The position numbers and the translations under genes were made by a program. Source: Streptomyces djakartensis (GTDB lineage Bacteria; Actinomycetota; Actinomycetes; Streptomycetales; Streptomycetaceae). Taken from it: a DNA stretch of 64,000 nt. The DNA lies in contig NZ_BMWE01000005.1 of the NCBI RefSeq assembly GCF_014651075.1, positions 186,001 to 250,000 on the forward strand, read 5' to 3'. Below the pieces are notes generated by a model that was not told where the DNA came from, did not search any database, and saw only the letters and a program-made list of their open reading frames with translations. Shown here one piece after another: positions 8,234 to 21,796 of this stretch. Position 1 is the first letter of the stretch; each line of letters opens with the position of its first letter.

Positions 8234-9025
8234 ATGTCCGGGCTCGACCGTGCCAAGAAGGCCGCCGCCGTCGCCGCGGCGACCGCTGCCGCCGCCGCGA
8301 CCGCGCTGCTGACCGCTCCCGCCGCCGTCGCCGCGCCCCAGCCGATCGTCGGCGGCACCACGACCACGACGACCGCGTACCCGTTCGTCATGCAGATCAC
8401 GGACGCCTCGCAGAAGCAGTTCTGCGGCGGCACGCTGGTCTCGCCCACCAAGGTCGTCACCGCCGCCCACTGCATGGTCGGCGAGACCACCGGCAGTGTG
8501 CGCGTGGTCGGTGGCCGCACCTACCTCAACGGCACCAACGGCACGGTCGGCCGCGTCAGCAGGATCTGGATCCACCCCGGCTACACCGGCACCACCAAGG
8601 GCGACGACGTGGCGGTGCTGACCCTGTCGACGTCGATGCCGTACACCCCGGCGAAGTACGTCTCCTCCTCCCAGACCTCGGTGTACGCGGCCGGCACCAC
8701 CGCCCGCATCCTCGGCTGGGGCACCACCTCCTCGGGCGGCAGCTCCTCCAACCAGCTGCGCACCGCGACCGTACCGACCGTGTCCGACGCCGGCTGCGCG
8801 AGCTCCTACGGCTCCGACTTCGTGCAGAGCGACATGGTGTGCGCCGGGAAGACCTCCGGCGGCGTGGACACCTGCCAGGGCGACAGCGGCGGTCCCCTGC
8901 TCATCGGGGGCGTCCTGGCAGGCATCACCTCCTGGGGCGAAGGCTGCGCCCAGGCCGGTTACCCGGGTGTCTACACCCGGCTGACCACCTTCTCCGACCT
9001 GGTCACGACACAGGTCAACTCCTGA
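8234..9025 (+). CDS. Secreted trypsin-like serine protease (S1 family)
   Basis: 263 residues from the ATG at 8234, after GAGGAGA. Residues 1-34 form a Sec-type signal peptide (basic DRAKK, long alanine-rich core, AVAA), followed by a very short propeptide and the mature start IVGG at 38-41. The catalytic triad is readable: H79 in TAAHC, D125 in DDVAVL and S218 in GDSGGP. D212, six residues before the serine, predicts cleavage after Arg/Lys as in trypsin. Cysteine pairs at 64/80, 188/203 and 214/downstream fit S1 disulfides. It is probably an extracellular protease induced during development or nutrient limitation, likely under the upstream LAL regulator. Confidence 0.93.
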   Translation: MSGLDRAKKAAAVAAATAAAAATALLTAPAAVAAPQPIVGGTTTTTTAYPFVMQITDASQKQFCGGTLVSPTKVVTAAHCMVGETTGSVRVVGGRTYLNGTNGTVGRVSRIWIHPGYTGTTKGDDVAVLTLSTSMPYTPAKYVSSSQTSVYAAGTTARILGWGTTSSGGSSSNQLRTATVPTVSDAGCASSYGSDFVQSDMVCAGKTSGGVDTCQGDSGGPLLIGGVLAGITSWGEGCAQAGYPGVYTRLTTFSDLVTTQVNS

Positions 9026-9063
9026 CCGTCACCAGTTCCTGAGCACCCCTCAGGTGAAAGACC

Positions 9064-9106
9064 AGGGGGCGTTGCGGGCCTCCACGAGCGGCCCGCAACG
9101 CCCCCT
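9064..9106. terminator. Strong bidirectional hairpin terminator
   Basis: A perfect 17-bp stem (9064-9080 with 9090-9106) closes a 9-nt loop, centred between the convergent protease gene and the AlkZ-like gene. Serves both strands. Confidence 0.85.
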
Positions 9107-9125
9107 CTCCATGTCGCGAGGCGCG

Positions 9126-10241
9126 TCAGGTCCGTACGACGCCGAACCGGATGTCGTACGCCGAGCCCGGGTGCATGACGTGCAGCATCCGCTCCCCCTC
9201 GGCGGTGACCTCGTCCCGCTGCGCGCGGGTGAGACGGCCGAAGGGCTCGATCACGAGCGCGTCCTCCTCCAGCCGCCACAGCCCCGCGAGGAAGCCGTCG
9301 ACGAGGAGCGTGCGGTGGGCCATGTTGCCCTTCCACGAGCGGCCCCGGTACTCGGGCGGGACGACGCGGCCGCGCTCGGCGTGCGAGAGCAGCAGGTTGT
9401 CGAACTCGGGCAGGAAACGCGGCGGTGCCGGGGTGTCCGGGTCGGGGCGGGGGGCGTCGGGGAGGTCGAAGAGTTCGACGCCGCTGTCGTCCCGGAAGGT
9501 CATGAGCCGTGGGCGGAGGCGTTCGAAGGCGTCGCGCAGCCGGGTCAGGCCGGCCCAGGCCTGCATGTCCTTCACCGAGGCCGGACCGAAGGCGGCGAGG
9601 TAGCGCAGGACGACCGCGTCGGGCGCGGGCGCCGGTTGCGCGGGCCGGCCAAGCCAGTGCTCGGCGGTGGTGAGACGGACCTGTCCGCTGCGCCCCCACA
9701 GCCCGCGGGGCGTCACCTGCACGAGCGGGAGGCGGCAGCGGGCGGCGACGGCCAGGGCCTGGGGATCGGCGTCGGGCCACTCCCGGAGCAGGGCCTCGCG
9801 GAGCTGCGTCATGGTGCGGGGCTCGGTCTCGACGAGGTCGCGGGCGAGCGCGGCGAGCCGTTCCAGGTCCACCCCGGCGAGTCCCTTGCGGAAGGTGACG
9901 AGCTCCCGGTCGCGGGCGGGCTGCACCAGCGGCCGCAGGGTGAGGCAGTCGTCCGCGGTGTGGGTGTGGATGGTGGAGCGCATCGTGACGATCCGTACGG
10001 CCTCGCGGCCGGCCATCAGCCGGGACAGCTCCTCGGGGGCGAACCCGTCGAGGCGGGCGGCGAGCGCGTAGTACGGCGGCTTGACGTTCTGCGCCTGGAG
10101 ACCCACCAGATGCTCGACGGCCGCTGCGGCGGAGAGCCGGGCCGGGCGCAGGAGCAACTGCCGGTCGAGGGTGGCGCGGTTGAGGGCACGGGTGCCGAGC
10201 CGAGGCTCCGTGCCGGTGACGCTCCGCTTGGTGTTCGTCAT
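9126..10241 (-). CDS. Winged-helix DNA glycosylase of the AlkZ/YcaQ (HTH_42) superfamily
   Basis: About 371 residues from the ATG at 10241; neither this nor a GTG nine bases upstream has a clear ribosome site. The N-terminal part contains LVGLQAQNVKPPYYA, whose Q-A-Q matches the catalytic Q-x-Q motif of AlkZ-like glycosylases; a second typical motif is RIVTMRSTIHTHTADD, and the C-terminal part has the WKGNMAHRTLLVDGFLAGLW block. Characterised relatives excise bulky or cross-linked alkylpurines and often protect producers of DNA-damaging metabolites. Here the gene is alone, convergent with the protease, and not clearly part of a biosynthetic cluster, although a P450 lies nearby on the same strand. 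Family certain; substrate unknown. Confidence 0.8.
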   Translation of the reverse strand: MTNTKRSVTGTEPRLGTRALNRATLDRQLLLRPARLSAAAAVEHLVGLQAQNVKPPYYALAARLDGFAPEELSRLMAGREAVRIVTMRSTIHTHTADDCLTLRPLVQPARDRELVTFRKGLAGVDLERLAALARDLVETEPRTMTQLREALLREWPDADPQALAVAARCRLPLVQVTPRGLWGRSGQVRLTTAEHWLGRPAQPAPAPDAVVLRYLAAFGPASVKDMQAWAGLTRLRDAFERLRPRLMTFRDDSGVELFDLPDAPRPDPDTPAPPRFLPEFDNLLLSHAERGRVVPPEYRGRSWKGNMAHRTLLVDGFLAGLWRLEEDALVIEPFGRLTRAQRDEVTAEGERMLHVMHPGSAYDIRFGVVRT

Positions 10242-10363
10242 GTGAGGCACGGTAGCCGGGCTTGCGGACAGGTTCTGGCCGCGACTGCGGCGGCGCTCTC
10301 CGCCCGCCCCCGTTCATGGGTGCGCGGCGGGAGGCTCTCGGCGCGGGTGCGGCCGCAGCGGCA

Positions 10364-10585
10364 TCAGGAGCCGCTGGGTTCCGGCTCCTGGAAGGTGATC
10401 GCCCCGGAGGGGCAGACGCCGACGGCCGTCTGTGCGGCCGCGCGATGGGCGGCGGGCGGATCGGCGCGCAGCAGGAGGACGCGGCCGTCGTCGGGGTCCT
10501 GGTCGAAGACCTCGGGGGCGGTCAGGGCGCACATCCCGGCGCCGATGCAGCGTTCACGGTCGGCACGCAGGGGTGTCGTCCTCAT
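10364..10585 (-). CDS. Small [3Fe-4S] ferredoxin, redox partner of the adjacent P450
   Basis: 73 residues; the ATG at 10585 overlaps the P450 stop by 4 nt. The cluster ligands are C13, C19 and C58 (CIGAGMC with AltAPEVF following, then VCPSGAI). The normal fourth cysteine is replaced by glycine/alanine, the hallmark of actinomycete P450 [3Fe-4S] ferredoxins. It passes single electrons from a ferredoxin reductase to the P450. The reductase is not encoded nearby. Confidence 0.93.
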   Translation of the reverse strand: MRTTPLRADRERCIGAGMCALTAPEVFDQDPDDGRVLLLRADPPAAHRAAAQTAVGVCPSGAITFQEPEPSGS

Positions 10586-11784
10586 GACTCCCCCTTGTCC
10601 CAGGTGACCGGGAGGCTCTTGACGCCGTAGATGTCCGCGGTCTCCGGGCGCAGGCGGACCTCTTCCGCCGGTACGGCCAGGCGCAGCGTGGGGAACCGGT
10701 CGACCAGGGCGCGGAACGCGACCCGCATCTCGACGCGGGCCAGCTGCTGCCCCAGGCACTGGTGGATGCCGTGGCTGAAGGCCAGGTGCCCGCCCGCGTC
10801 CTGCCGCCGCAGGTCGAGCACGTCGGGGTCGGCGAAGCGTTCGGGGTCGCGGTTGGCGGTGTGGTACGACAGGACGACCGTCGTGCCGGCCTCGATGGTC
10901 CGGCCGCCCAGTTCGACGTCCTCCAGCGCCGTCCTCATGAACGTCTTGGCGACGCTCAGATACCGCAGCAGTTCCTCCACGGCCCCGTCGGTGAGCGCGG
11001 GGTCGGCGCGCAGCGCGGCCATTTGCTCCGGGTTCCGCAGGAGCGCGAAGGTGCCGAGTGACAGCATGTTCGCCGTGGTGTCGAATCCTGCGGCCAGCAG
11101 GATCAGGCTGATCCCCTTCAGCTCCTCGTCGGTCAGGTCGGTGCCGGTGAGTTCGCTGAGCACGTCGTCGGTGGGGTTCGCCCGCTTGGCGGCCACCAGC
11201 TCGGCGAGGTACTCCTGCGTCGCGGTGTAGGCGGCCATGAGCTCCTCCTCGCTCGTCTCCCCTCCCATGAACGTGTCGATCTGCTCCTGGAAGGAGCCCC
11301 GGTCCTCGTACGGCACGCCCAGCAGCTCGCAGATGACGATGGTGGGGATCGGCTTGGCGAAAGCGGTCACCAGGTCTGCCGGCGGCCCTGTCTGCTCCAT
11401 GGCGTCCAGGCACTCGGCGGTGATCTGCTCGATGCGCTCGGCGAGCAGGCGCATCCGCCGCACCGTGAACCTGCCCGCCAGCGGCTTGCGGTAGCGGCGG
11501 TGCTGCGGGTCGTCCATGAGGAGGAACTCACCCGGCGGCGCCGGCGGGAGCTCGAAGTCGACCACGTTCATGAGTTCTCTGCGCGAGCTGAACCGCGGGT
11601 CGGCCAGGACCGAGCGGACCAGGTCGTATCCGGTGATCAGCCAGCCCGGTCTGCCGCCCGGGTGGGTGTAGCGGCTGATGGGTCCGTGCCGGCGGGCGTC
11701 GAGCAGCTCGGCCGGGGGGTCGAAGGGGCGGTCTGCCGGACGCGCTGCCGGTAACGCGGTGACGGTGTGGAGGGACTCATTCAT
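10582..11784 (-). CDS. Cytochrome P450 monooxygenase
   Basis: 400 residues from the ATG at 11784, which has GAGGA 6 nt upstream; an ATG six bases earlier directly abuts that site and is less likely. I-helix oxygen-activation motif AAGFDTT at 231-237, K-helix ExxR at 271-274, and the haem loop FSHGIHQCLGQ with ligand C343. Overall pattern resembles soluble class I bacterial P450s of the CYP105/107 type. Coupled to the ferredoxin gene by ATGA. Substrate unknown: there is no biosynthetic cluster around it, so xenobiotic or secondary-metabolite tailoring are both possible. The upstream region is a conspicuously AT-rich patch with palindromes, suggesting tight transcriptional control. Confidence 0.92.
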   Translation of the reverse strand: MNESLHTVTALPAARPADRPFDPPAELLDARRHGPISRYTHPGGRPGWLITGYDLVRSVLADPRFSSRRELMNVVDFELPPAPPGEFLLMDDPQHRRYRKPLAGRFTVRRMRLLAERIEQITAECLDAMEQTGPPADLVTAFAKPIPTIVICELLGVPYEDRGSFQEQIDTFMGGETSEEELMAAYTATQEYLAELVAAKRANPTDDVLSELTGTDLTDEELKGISLILLAAGFDTTANMLSLGTFALLRNPEQMAALRADPALTDGAVEELLRYLSVAKTFMRTALEDVELGGRTIEAGTTVVLSYHTANRDPERFADPDVLDLRRQDAGGHLAFSHGIHQCLGQQLARVEMRVAFRALVDRFPTLRLAVPAEEVRLRPETADIYGVKSLPVTWDKGES

Positions 11785-11838
11785 GGCCATTCCTCATCTC
11801 GCGACATGGCGTGCTGCTTCACGCAGGAAGAAAGCTAC

Positions 11839-11942
11839 GTTGCGTTCATATCTTCGTCAATGCAGATTAAGGCGTATTAGCAGGTCACAGACCCAAAATT
11901 GATGCAATGAAGCTGAAGTGAACGCAACACTGCATTGCAATG
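11839..11942. promoter_or_regulatory. Cluster of inverted repeats, candidate operator for the P450 operon
   Basis: GTTGCGTTCA at 11839-11848 and TGAACGCAAC at 11919-11928 are perfect inverted copies 70 nt apart; CATTGCAATG at 11933-11942 is a perfect 10-bp palindrome; TCAATGCAG and GATGCAATGA between them share the TGCAAT/ATTGCA core. The shared core suggests several sites for one repressor of TetR or MarR type. No such regulator gene is adjacent. Confidence 0.45.
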
Positions 11943-12196
11943 AGCGAGAACGTAAGGCAACGCCCGGCCCGTCGCCATGGGCAACGACCCGGTGACGGCG
12001 GGCGATTGACGCCCGGCACCGGCATGGGCGACGATCCCGGCCGGACGGGGCGCTCGGGTGACGCCGCCCGCTTGACCTCGCTCCAATAGGGCGTGACCAG
12101 CCCTGATTCAAGGGGGCGCGGTGGAGATCAGGGCCACAGCGCCCGGGAGGGAAAGGTCACAGCCTCGCCCACTGCTGCTCCTTCGAGTCGATGACC

Positions 12197-12202
12197 TAGC
12201 AT
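12197..12202 (+). promoter_or_regulatory. Candidate -10 element of a leaderless mutA transcript
   Basis: TAGCAT ends 6 nt before the ATG at 12209, which has no ribosome-binding site. TANNNT at this distance is the typical arrangement of leaderless actinobacterial mRNAs. The -35 region is not clear. Confidence 0.45.
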
Positions 12203-12208
12203 CCGAGC

Positions 12209-14016
12209 ATGACGGTCCTGCCTGACGACGGGCTTGAGCTGGCCGGCGAGTTCCCTGATGTGCCCCACGAGCAGTGGCAGCGCCTGGTGGCGGGCGTGCT
12301 GCGCAAGTCGGGCAAGGACGTGGAGGGCGCCGAGGCCGAGGAAGCCCTGTCCACCGCGCTCGAGGACGGGCTGCGCACCCGGCCTCTGTACACCGCCCGC
12401 GACGCCGCGCCCGAGCCGGGTCTGCCCGGGTTCGCGCCCTTTGTGCGCGGCGGCCGCCCCGAGGGGAACACGCTCGGCGGCTGGGACGTACGGCAGCGGC
12501 ACACGGTGGCCGACCCCGGCGCGGTGCTCGCGGACCTGGAGAACGGCGCGGCCTCGCTGTGGCTGGGCGTCGGTGGCTCCGGCATCCCCGTGCCGGAGCT
12601 CGGCCGGGTTCTCGACGGTGTCTATCTCGACCTCGCGCCCGTCGTCCTCGACGCCGGGGCCGACACAGAGCCCGCCGCGCGGGAGTTGCTGCGGCTGTAC
12701 GAGGAGCGTGGTGTCGCCCGGGACGCGGCGCGGGGCAATCTGGGCGCCGATCCGCTGGGCCTGGAGGCCCGAAGCGGCCAGCGGGGCGAGTTCGCTCCGG
12801 CGGCGGAGCTCGCTCGGTTGTGCGCCGGGCAGTACCCGGGGCTGCGGGCGCTGACCGTGGACGCGCTGCCGTACCACGAGGCCGGTGGCTCCGCCGCCCA
12901 GGAGCTGGGCTGCTCGCTGGCCACGGCGGTGGCGTATCTGCGGGAGCTGGCCGGAGCGGGGCTGAGCATCGAACAGGCCTGTTCGCAGCTGGAGTTCCGG
13001 TACGCGGCGACGGCCGACCAGTTCCTGACGATCGCCAAGCTGCGGGCCGCGCGCCGGCTGTGGGCGCGCGTGGCCGAGGCGTGCGGGGCACCGCGCGCCG
13101 GGGCGCAGCTCCAGCACGTCGTGACCTCGCCGGTGATGATGACGCGTCGCGACCCGTGGGTGAACATGCTGCGCGCGACGATCGCCACGCTGGCCGCCGG
13201 GGCGGGCGGGGCCGACGCGGTCACCGTGCTGCCCTTCGACCACGCGCTCGGCCTGCCGGACGCGTTCGCGCGGCGGATCGCCCGCAACACCTCCACCATC
13301 CTCATCGAGGAGTCGCACCTGGCCCGGGTGATCGACCCGGCGGGCGGCTCCTGGTACGTGGAGCGGCTGACCGACGAACTCGCCCACGCCGGCTGGCAGT
13401 TCTTCCAGCGGATCGAGCGGCTCGGCGGCCAGGCGGCGGCCCTGCGTTCGGGAGACCTCGCGCAGGACCTGGCCGGCACCTGGCAGGCCCGCAGCGCGAA
13501 GCTGGCCAAGCGGCGCGAACCCGTCACCGGAGTCAGCGAGTTCCCGTACCTCGCGGAGAAACCGGTCGTCCGGGACAGCGCGCCGGAGCCGCCGTCCGGC
13601 GGGCTGCCGCGGGTGCGTCGCGACGAGGCGTTCGAGGCGCTGCGCGCCCGCTCCGACGCCCACCTGGCCGCGACCGGCTCCCGGCCGCGGATCTTCCTCG
13701 CCGCGCTCGGCCCGGCCGCCGCCCACACCGCACGCCTCACCTTCGCCTCCAACCTCTTCCAGGCGGGCGGCGTCGAGCCCGTCACGGAGGGCACCTTCGA
13801 GGAGAGCGGCGCCACCGAGGCCTGCCTGTGCTCCAGCGACGCCCTGTACGAGGAGCGGGCGGAGGCGGTGACCGCACAGCTGAAGGCCGCCGGTGCCGCG
13901 CATGTGTTCCTCGCCGGGCGGCCCGGGAACCACCCCGGTGTCGACTCATACGTCTTCGCGGGCTGCGACGCCGTCGCCGTGCTGTCCGCCACCCTCGACC
14001 GCATGGGAGTGTCCTG

Positions 14017-14017
<1 letters not shown>
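12209..14017 (+). CDS. mutA: Methylmalonyl-CoA mutase, small (beta) subunit
   Basis: 602 residues. It shows the mutase fold shared with the large subunit ([72 protein letters not shown], quoted in parts) but lacks the cobalamin-binding DxHxxG motif in its C-terminal domain, as expected for the non-catalytic small subunit of the heterodimeric actinobacterial enzyme. It partners with MutB to interconvert methylmalonyl-CoA and succinyl-CoA in propionate and odd-chain catabolism and in supplying methylmalonyl-CoA for polyketides. Its TGA overlaps the ATG of mutB (TGATG). No ribosome site precedes the start; a leaderless transcript is likely. Confidence 0.93.
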
Positions 14018-16187
<2,170 letters not shown>

Positions 16188-16191
<4 letters not shown>

Positions 16192-17180
16192 TCGACGTCG
16201 ACGCGTATGTGAAGGGCGTACTCGACGGGAAGCGGGCGATCGTCGCCCGCGCCATCACGCTCGTCGAGTCCACCCGCCCCCAGCACCGGGAGCTGGCGCA
16301 GCGGTTGCTGACCGAGCTGCTGCCGCACAGCGGGCGGGCGCGGCGGATCGGCGTCAGCGGAGTGCCGGGCGTGGGCAAGTCGACGTTCATCGACGCGTTC
16401 GGCTCGATGCTGACGGGGCTCGGGCACCGGGTGGCCGTGCTGGCCGTCGACCCGTCCTCCAGCCGTACCGGCGGTTCCATCCTGGGCGACAAGACCCGTA
16501 TGGAACGGCTGGCCGTCGACCCGGCGGCCTTCGTCCGCCCCTCCCCCACGGCCGGAACGCTGGGCGGGGTGGCCAAGGCGACACGCGAGTCGATCGTGGT
16601 GATGGAGGCGGCCGGCTACGACGTGATCCTGGTGGAGACGGTGGGTGTCGGCCAGTCCGAGACCGCGGTCGCGAACATGGTCGACTCCTTCCTGCTGCTC
16701 ACCCTCGCCCGTACCGGCGACCAGCTGCAGGGCATCAAGAAGGGCGTCCTGGAACTGGCGGACGTGATCGCCGTCAACAAGGCGGACGGTCCGCACGAGC
16801 GCGACGCCCGGGCCGCCGCGCGTGAACTGGCGGGCGCGCTGCGGCTGATGCACGGCAAGGACGCGGTCTGGACGCCGCCCGTGCTCAGCTGCAGCGCCCG
16901 CGAGTCGAGCGGCCTGGACACCGTGTGGGAGCGCCTCGAACAGCACCGCACACTGCTGGACTCGACCGGCCGGCTCACCGCCAAGCGCCGCGACCAGCAG
17001 GTCGACTGGACCTGGACCATGGTCCGCGAGGAACTCCTCGGCCGCCTGCACGCCGATCCGGCGGTACGGGCGCTCGCGCCTGAGCTGGAACAGCGGGTCA
17101 GAGAAGGCGAGTTGACTCCGACACTGGCCGCCGAGCGGATCCTCGGGGCTCTCGGGGGTCCCGGGCCGGACGGTTCCTGA
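16188..17180 (+). CDS. meaB: MeaB-type G-protein chaperone of methylmalonyl-CoA mutase
   Basis: 330 residues from the GTG at 16188, overlapping mutB by 4 nt. P-loop GVPGVGKST at 58-66, then [19 protein letters not shown], the ETVGVGQSE switch region and NKAD for guanine specificity. MeaB (ArgK family) gates adenosylcobalamin loading into the mutase and ejects damaged cofactor. The old name ArgK (arginine transport kinase) should not be used. The mutA-mutB-meaB order makes the role secure. Confidence 0.95.
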
Positions 17181-17224
17181 GCACGGCGCTGTTCACCGGA
17201 CCCGGTGGATTCACGCGCAGCGAC

Positions 17225-18714
<1,490 letters not shown>

Positions 18715-18750
18715 CCGGTGGCCGTGCCTCGCGAAGGGCACAGCACGGCG

Positions 18751-18781
18751 AAGGCCGGCTCGGCAGTGCCGAGCCGGCCTT
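18751..18781. terminator. Strong hairpin terminator between argG and pntB
   Basis: A perfect 14-bp stem (18751-18764 with 18768-18781) closes a 3-nt loop (AGT). It lies between convergent genes and can terminate both; a short T-rich stretch follows on the plus strand. Confidence 0.88.
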
Positions 18782-18797
18782 TCAGCTTTCCTGGGGT

Positions 18798-20231
18798 TCA
18801 GCGCGAGCTGCCGGCCATCTCCCGGACCGGTGCGTCGAGGCTGTCCAGAGCGCGCAGGATGTCCTCGACGCGCTGCTTGGCGTCGCCGAAGAGCATCTGG
18901 CTGTTCTCCCGGAAGAACAGCGGATTCTGCACACCCGCGTACCCGGCGGCCATGGACCGCTTGAAGACGACCACGTCGGCCGCCTCCCACACGTGCAGCA
19001 CGGGCATACCGGCGATGGGGCTGGCCGGGTTCTCCGTGGCGGCCGGGTTGACGGTGTCGTTGGCGCCGATGACGAGCACGACCGAGGTGGCGGCGAAGTC
19101 GTCGTTGATCTCGTCCATTTCGAGGACGATGTCGTACGGCACGTTGGCCTCGGCGAGCAGCACGTTCATGTGCCCGGGCAGCCGGCCGGCGACCGGGTGG
19201 ATGCCGAAGCGCACCTCGACGCCCCGCTCGCGCAGCTTGCGCGCCAGTTCGGCGACCGGGTACTGGGCCTGCGCGACCGCCATGCCGTAGCCCGGCGTGA
19301 TGATCACCGAGGAGGCGTCGCGGAGGAGCTCGGCGGTCTCCTCGGCGCTGATCTCCCGGTGCTCGCCCTGCTCGCCCTCGTCGGCCGCCGCGGCCGGGGT
19401 GCCGAATCCGCCGGCGATCACCGAGATGAAGGAGCGGTTCATCGCCTTGCACATGATGTACGACAGGTAGGCACCGGAGGAGCCGACGAGCGCGCCCGTG
19501 ACGATGAGCAGGTTGTTGGAGAGCAGGAAGCCCGAGGCCGCCGCCGCCCAGCCGGAGTAGCTGTTGAGCATGGAGACCACCACCGGCATGTCACCGCCGC
19601 CGATGGAGGCCACCAGGTGCGCGCCCAGGGCGAGCGCGATCACGGTGACGGCGATGAGCAGCCCCATGTTCGGGCGGGCCACGAAGGCGACGGTGAGCCC
19701 GGCGAAGGCGACCAGGGCGCCGATGTTGAGGACGTGCTTGCCGGGCAGCGTGAGCGGGCGGGAGGCGATGCGCGCCGAGAGCTTCAGGTAGGCGATGACG
19801 GACCCCGTGAAGGTGACGGCGCCGATGAACACCCCGATGAACACCTCGGCGTGGTGGATGCCCAGCAGCGACCCGCTGAGCTCGGCGTCGACGTCGAGGT
19901 AGCCGTTCCAGCCGACGAACGTCGCCGCCAGACCGACCAGGCTGTGCATGATGGCGATCAGCTCCGGCATGCCGGTCATCTCGACGACCCGGGCCCGCCA
20001 CAGTCCGATGCCCGCGCCGACGGCCGTCGCGACGACGATCAGCACGAGACCGGTGGCGGTGATGCTCTTCGACGCGAGCCCGATGGTGGCGGCCAGGGCG
20101 ATGACCATGCCCGCGATGCCCCAGACGACTCCCGATCGGGAGGTCCGGTGCTGCGAGAGCCCGGCGAGGCTGAGGATGAACAGCAGCGCCGCGACGACGT
20201 AGGCGGCCTGTGTGGCCGTGACTGTGCTCAT
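18798..20231 (-). CDS. pntB: NAD(P) transhydrogenase beta subunit
   Basis: 477 residues from the ATG at 20231. The N-terminal half is a polytopic membrane domain (about eight to nine segments, with [19 protein letters not shown] and [16 protein letters not shown]), and the C-terminal soluble domain binds NADP(H) through [17 protein letters not shown]. With PntA it forms the proton-translocating transhydrogenase that uses the proton gradient to make NADPH from NADH. Separated from pntA by 5 nt; same operon. Confidence 0.95.
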   Translation of the reverse strand: MSTVTATQAAYVVAALLFILSLAGLSQHRTSRSGVVWGIAGMVIALAATIGLASKSITATGLVLIVVATAVGAGIGLWRARVVEMTGMPELIAIMHSLVGLAATFVGWNGYLDVDAELSGSLLGIHHAEVFIGVFIGAVTFTGSVIAYLKLSARIASRPLTLPGKHVLNIGALVAFAGLTVAFVARPNMGLLIAVTVIALALGAHLVASIGGGDMPVVVSMLNSYSGWAAAASGFLLSNNLLIVTGALVGSSGAYLSYIMCKAMNRSFISVIAGGFGTPAAAADEGEQGEHREISAEETAELLRDASSVIITPGYGMAVAQAQYPVAELARKLRERGVEVRFGIHPVAGRLPGHMNVLLAEANVPYDIVLEMDEINDDFAATSVVLVIGANDTVNPAATENPASPIAGMPVLHVWEAADVVVFKRSMAAGYAGVQNPLFFRENSQMLFGDAKQRVEDILRALDSLDAPVREMAGSSR

Positions 20232-20236
20232 CCTGA

Positions 20237-21796
20237 TCAGCCCTTCGAGAACATGCCGAGCATGCGGCGGGTGACGGCGAATCCGCCGAAGACGTTGATG
20301 CTCGCCAGCAGGATCGCGGCGAACGACAGCACGGTGACGGCGGTGTTCCCGTGCCCGATCTGCAGCAGCGCGCCGACCACGACGATGCCGGAGATGGCGT
20401 TGGTGACCGACATCAGCGGCGTGTGCAGCGCGTGGTGCACGTTGCCGATGACGTAGAACCCGATGACGATCGCCAGGACGAAGACCGTGAAGTGGCCGAT
20501 CAGTTCGCTCGGTGAGAAGGCGGTCACCAGGAACAGCGCGAGCGCTCCGGCGCCGACGAGCGCGTACGAGGACCACGCGGGCCGTGCGGGCTTGGCCGGC
20601 GCCTCGGAGGCGGGCGCGGCCGCGGGTTCCGGGGCTCCGCCGGGGGCGGGCGCGGCGGACACCTGGACCGGGGGCGGGGGCCAGGTCTTCTCCCCGTCAC
20701 GGACCACGGTCATCGACCGCTGCACCACGTCGTCGAAGTCGAGGACGAGCCGGCCGTCCTTGCCCGGGGTGAGCAGCTTCATCAGGTTGACGAGGTTGGT
20801 GCCGTACAGCTGCGAGGCCTGGGCGGGGAGCCGGCCGGGCAGGTCGGTGTAGCCGATGATCGTCACGTCGTTGTCGGTGACGACCGCCTTGCCGGCGACC
20901 GTGCCCTCGACGTTGCCGCCCTGGGCGGCGGCCATGTCGACGATCACGCTGCCGGGCTTCATGCGCGCGACGTCCTCGGCGGTGATCAGGCGCGGCGCGG
21001 GCCGGCCGGGGATCAGCGCGGTGGTGATGATGATGTCGACGTCGGCGGCCTGCTCGGCGTACAGCTGCGCGGCCAGCCGGTTGTAGTCGTCCGAGGTGGC
21101 CTTGGCGTATCCGTCGCTGCTCACCTCCTGCTCGGCGGTCACCGTCAGGAACTCCCCGCCCAGCGAGCGCACCTGCTCGGCGACCTCGGGCCGGGGGTCG
21201 GTGGCGCGGACCACGGCGCCGAGGCTGCGGGCGGCGCCGATGGCCGCGAGCCCGGCGACACCGGCACCGGCCACCAGAACCTTGGCGGGCGGTACCTTGC
21301 CGGCGGCGGTCACCTGCCCGGTGAAGAAGCGGCCGAAGGCGTGCGCGGCCTCGACCACGGCCCGGTAACCGGCGATGTTCGCCATCGAGCTGAGCACGTC
21401 CAGGGACTGGGCGCGCGAGATGCGCGGGACGGCGTCCATGGCGAGCACGGTGATCGGCCGCCGGGCCAGTTCGTCGACCAGCTCCGGGTTGAGCGCGGGG
21501 CTGATGAGCGCGACCAGCGTCGCTCCGTCCCGCAGCCGTCCGATCTCCTCGGTCGAGGGGCCGTTGACCTTCAGAACGACATCGGCGGCCCACGGGTCGC
21601 CGAGTCGGGCGCCCGCCTCCTGGTAGGCCGCGTCGGAGAAGCGGGACGAGGCTCCCGCCCCCGGTTCGACCACCACGTCGTATCCGAGCGCGACGAGTCT
21701 CCCCACGGTGGCCGGCGTGGCCGCCACCCTGGTCTCGCCCGCAGTGGACTCGGCCGGTACGCCGATCCGCTGGGGTTCAGGTTCCGCTGGGACCAT
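20237..21796 (-). CDS. pntA: NAD(P) transhydrogenase alpha subunit (full-length PntA)
   Basis: 519 residues from the ATG at 21796, with GAGAGAGG upstream; the frame is open further up but without a ribosome site. The N-terminal NAD(H)-binding domain has the Rossmann motif [13 protein letters not shown] and resembles alanine dehydrogenase ([32 protein letters not shown]). A proline/alanine-rich linker near 375-410 leads to the C-terminal membrane part (about four segments, including [17 protein letters not shown]). The two-domain fusion corresponds to the E. coli-type alpha subunit; many actinobacteria split it. Confidence 0.95.
   Translation of the reverse strand: MVPAEPEPQRIGVPAESTAGETRVAATPATVGRLVALGYDVVVEPGAGASSRFSDAAYQEAGARLGDPWAADVVLKVNGPSTEEIGRLRDGATLVALISPALNPELVDELARRPITVLAMDAVPRISRAQSLDVLSSMANIAGYRAVVEAAHAFGRFFTGQVTAAGKVPPAKVLVAGAGVAGLAAIGAARSLGAVVRATDPRPEVAEQVRSLGGEFLTVTAEQEVSSDGYAKATSDDYNRLAAQLYAEQAADVDIIITTALIPGRPAPRLITAEDVARMKPGSVIVDMAAAQGGNVEGTVAGKAVVTDNDVTIIGYTDLPGRLPAQASQLYGTNLVNLMKLLTPGKDGRLVLDFDDVVQRSMTVVRDGEKTWPPPPVQVSAAPAPGGAPEPAAAPASEAPAKPARPAWSSYALVGAGALALFLVTAFSPSELIGHFTVFVLAIVIGFYVIGNVHHALHTPLMSVTNAISGIVVVGALLQIGHGNTAVTVLSFAAILLASINVFGGFAVTRRMLGMFSKG

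Larger units (their letters stand above)
11785..12208. other. 424-nt gap upstream of both the P450 operon and the mutase operon
   Basis: Divergent promoter region without a gene. Positions about 11,830-11,960 are strikingly AT-rich for this genome and hold GTTGCGTTCA (11839-11848) with its inverted copy TGAACGCAAC (11919-11928), plus the palindrome CATTGCAATG (11933-11942). From 11,960 to 12,196 the sequence returns to normal GC without obvious elements. A TAGCAT -10 element lies just before the mutase start. Confidence 0.6.
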
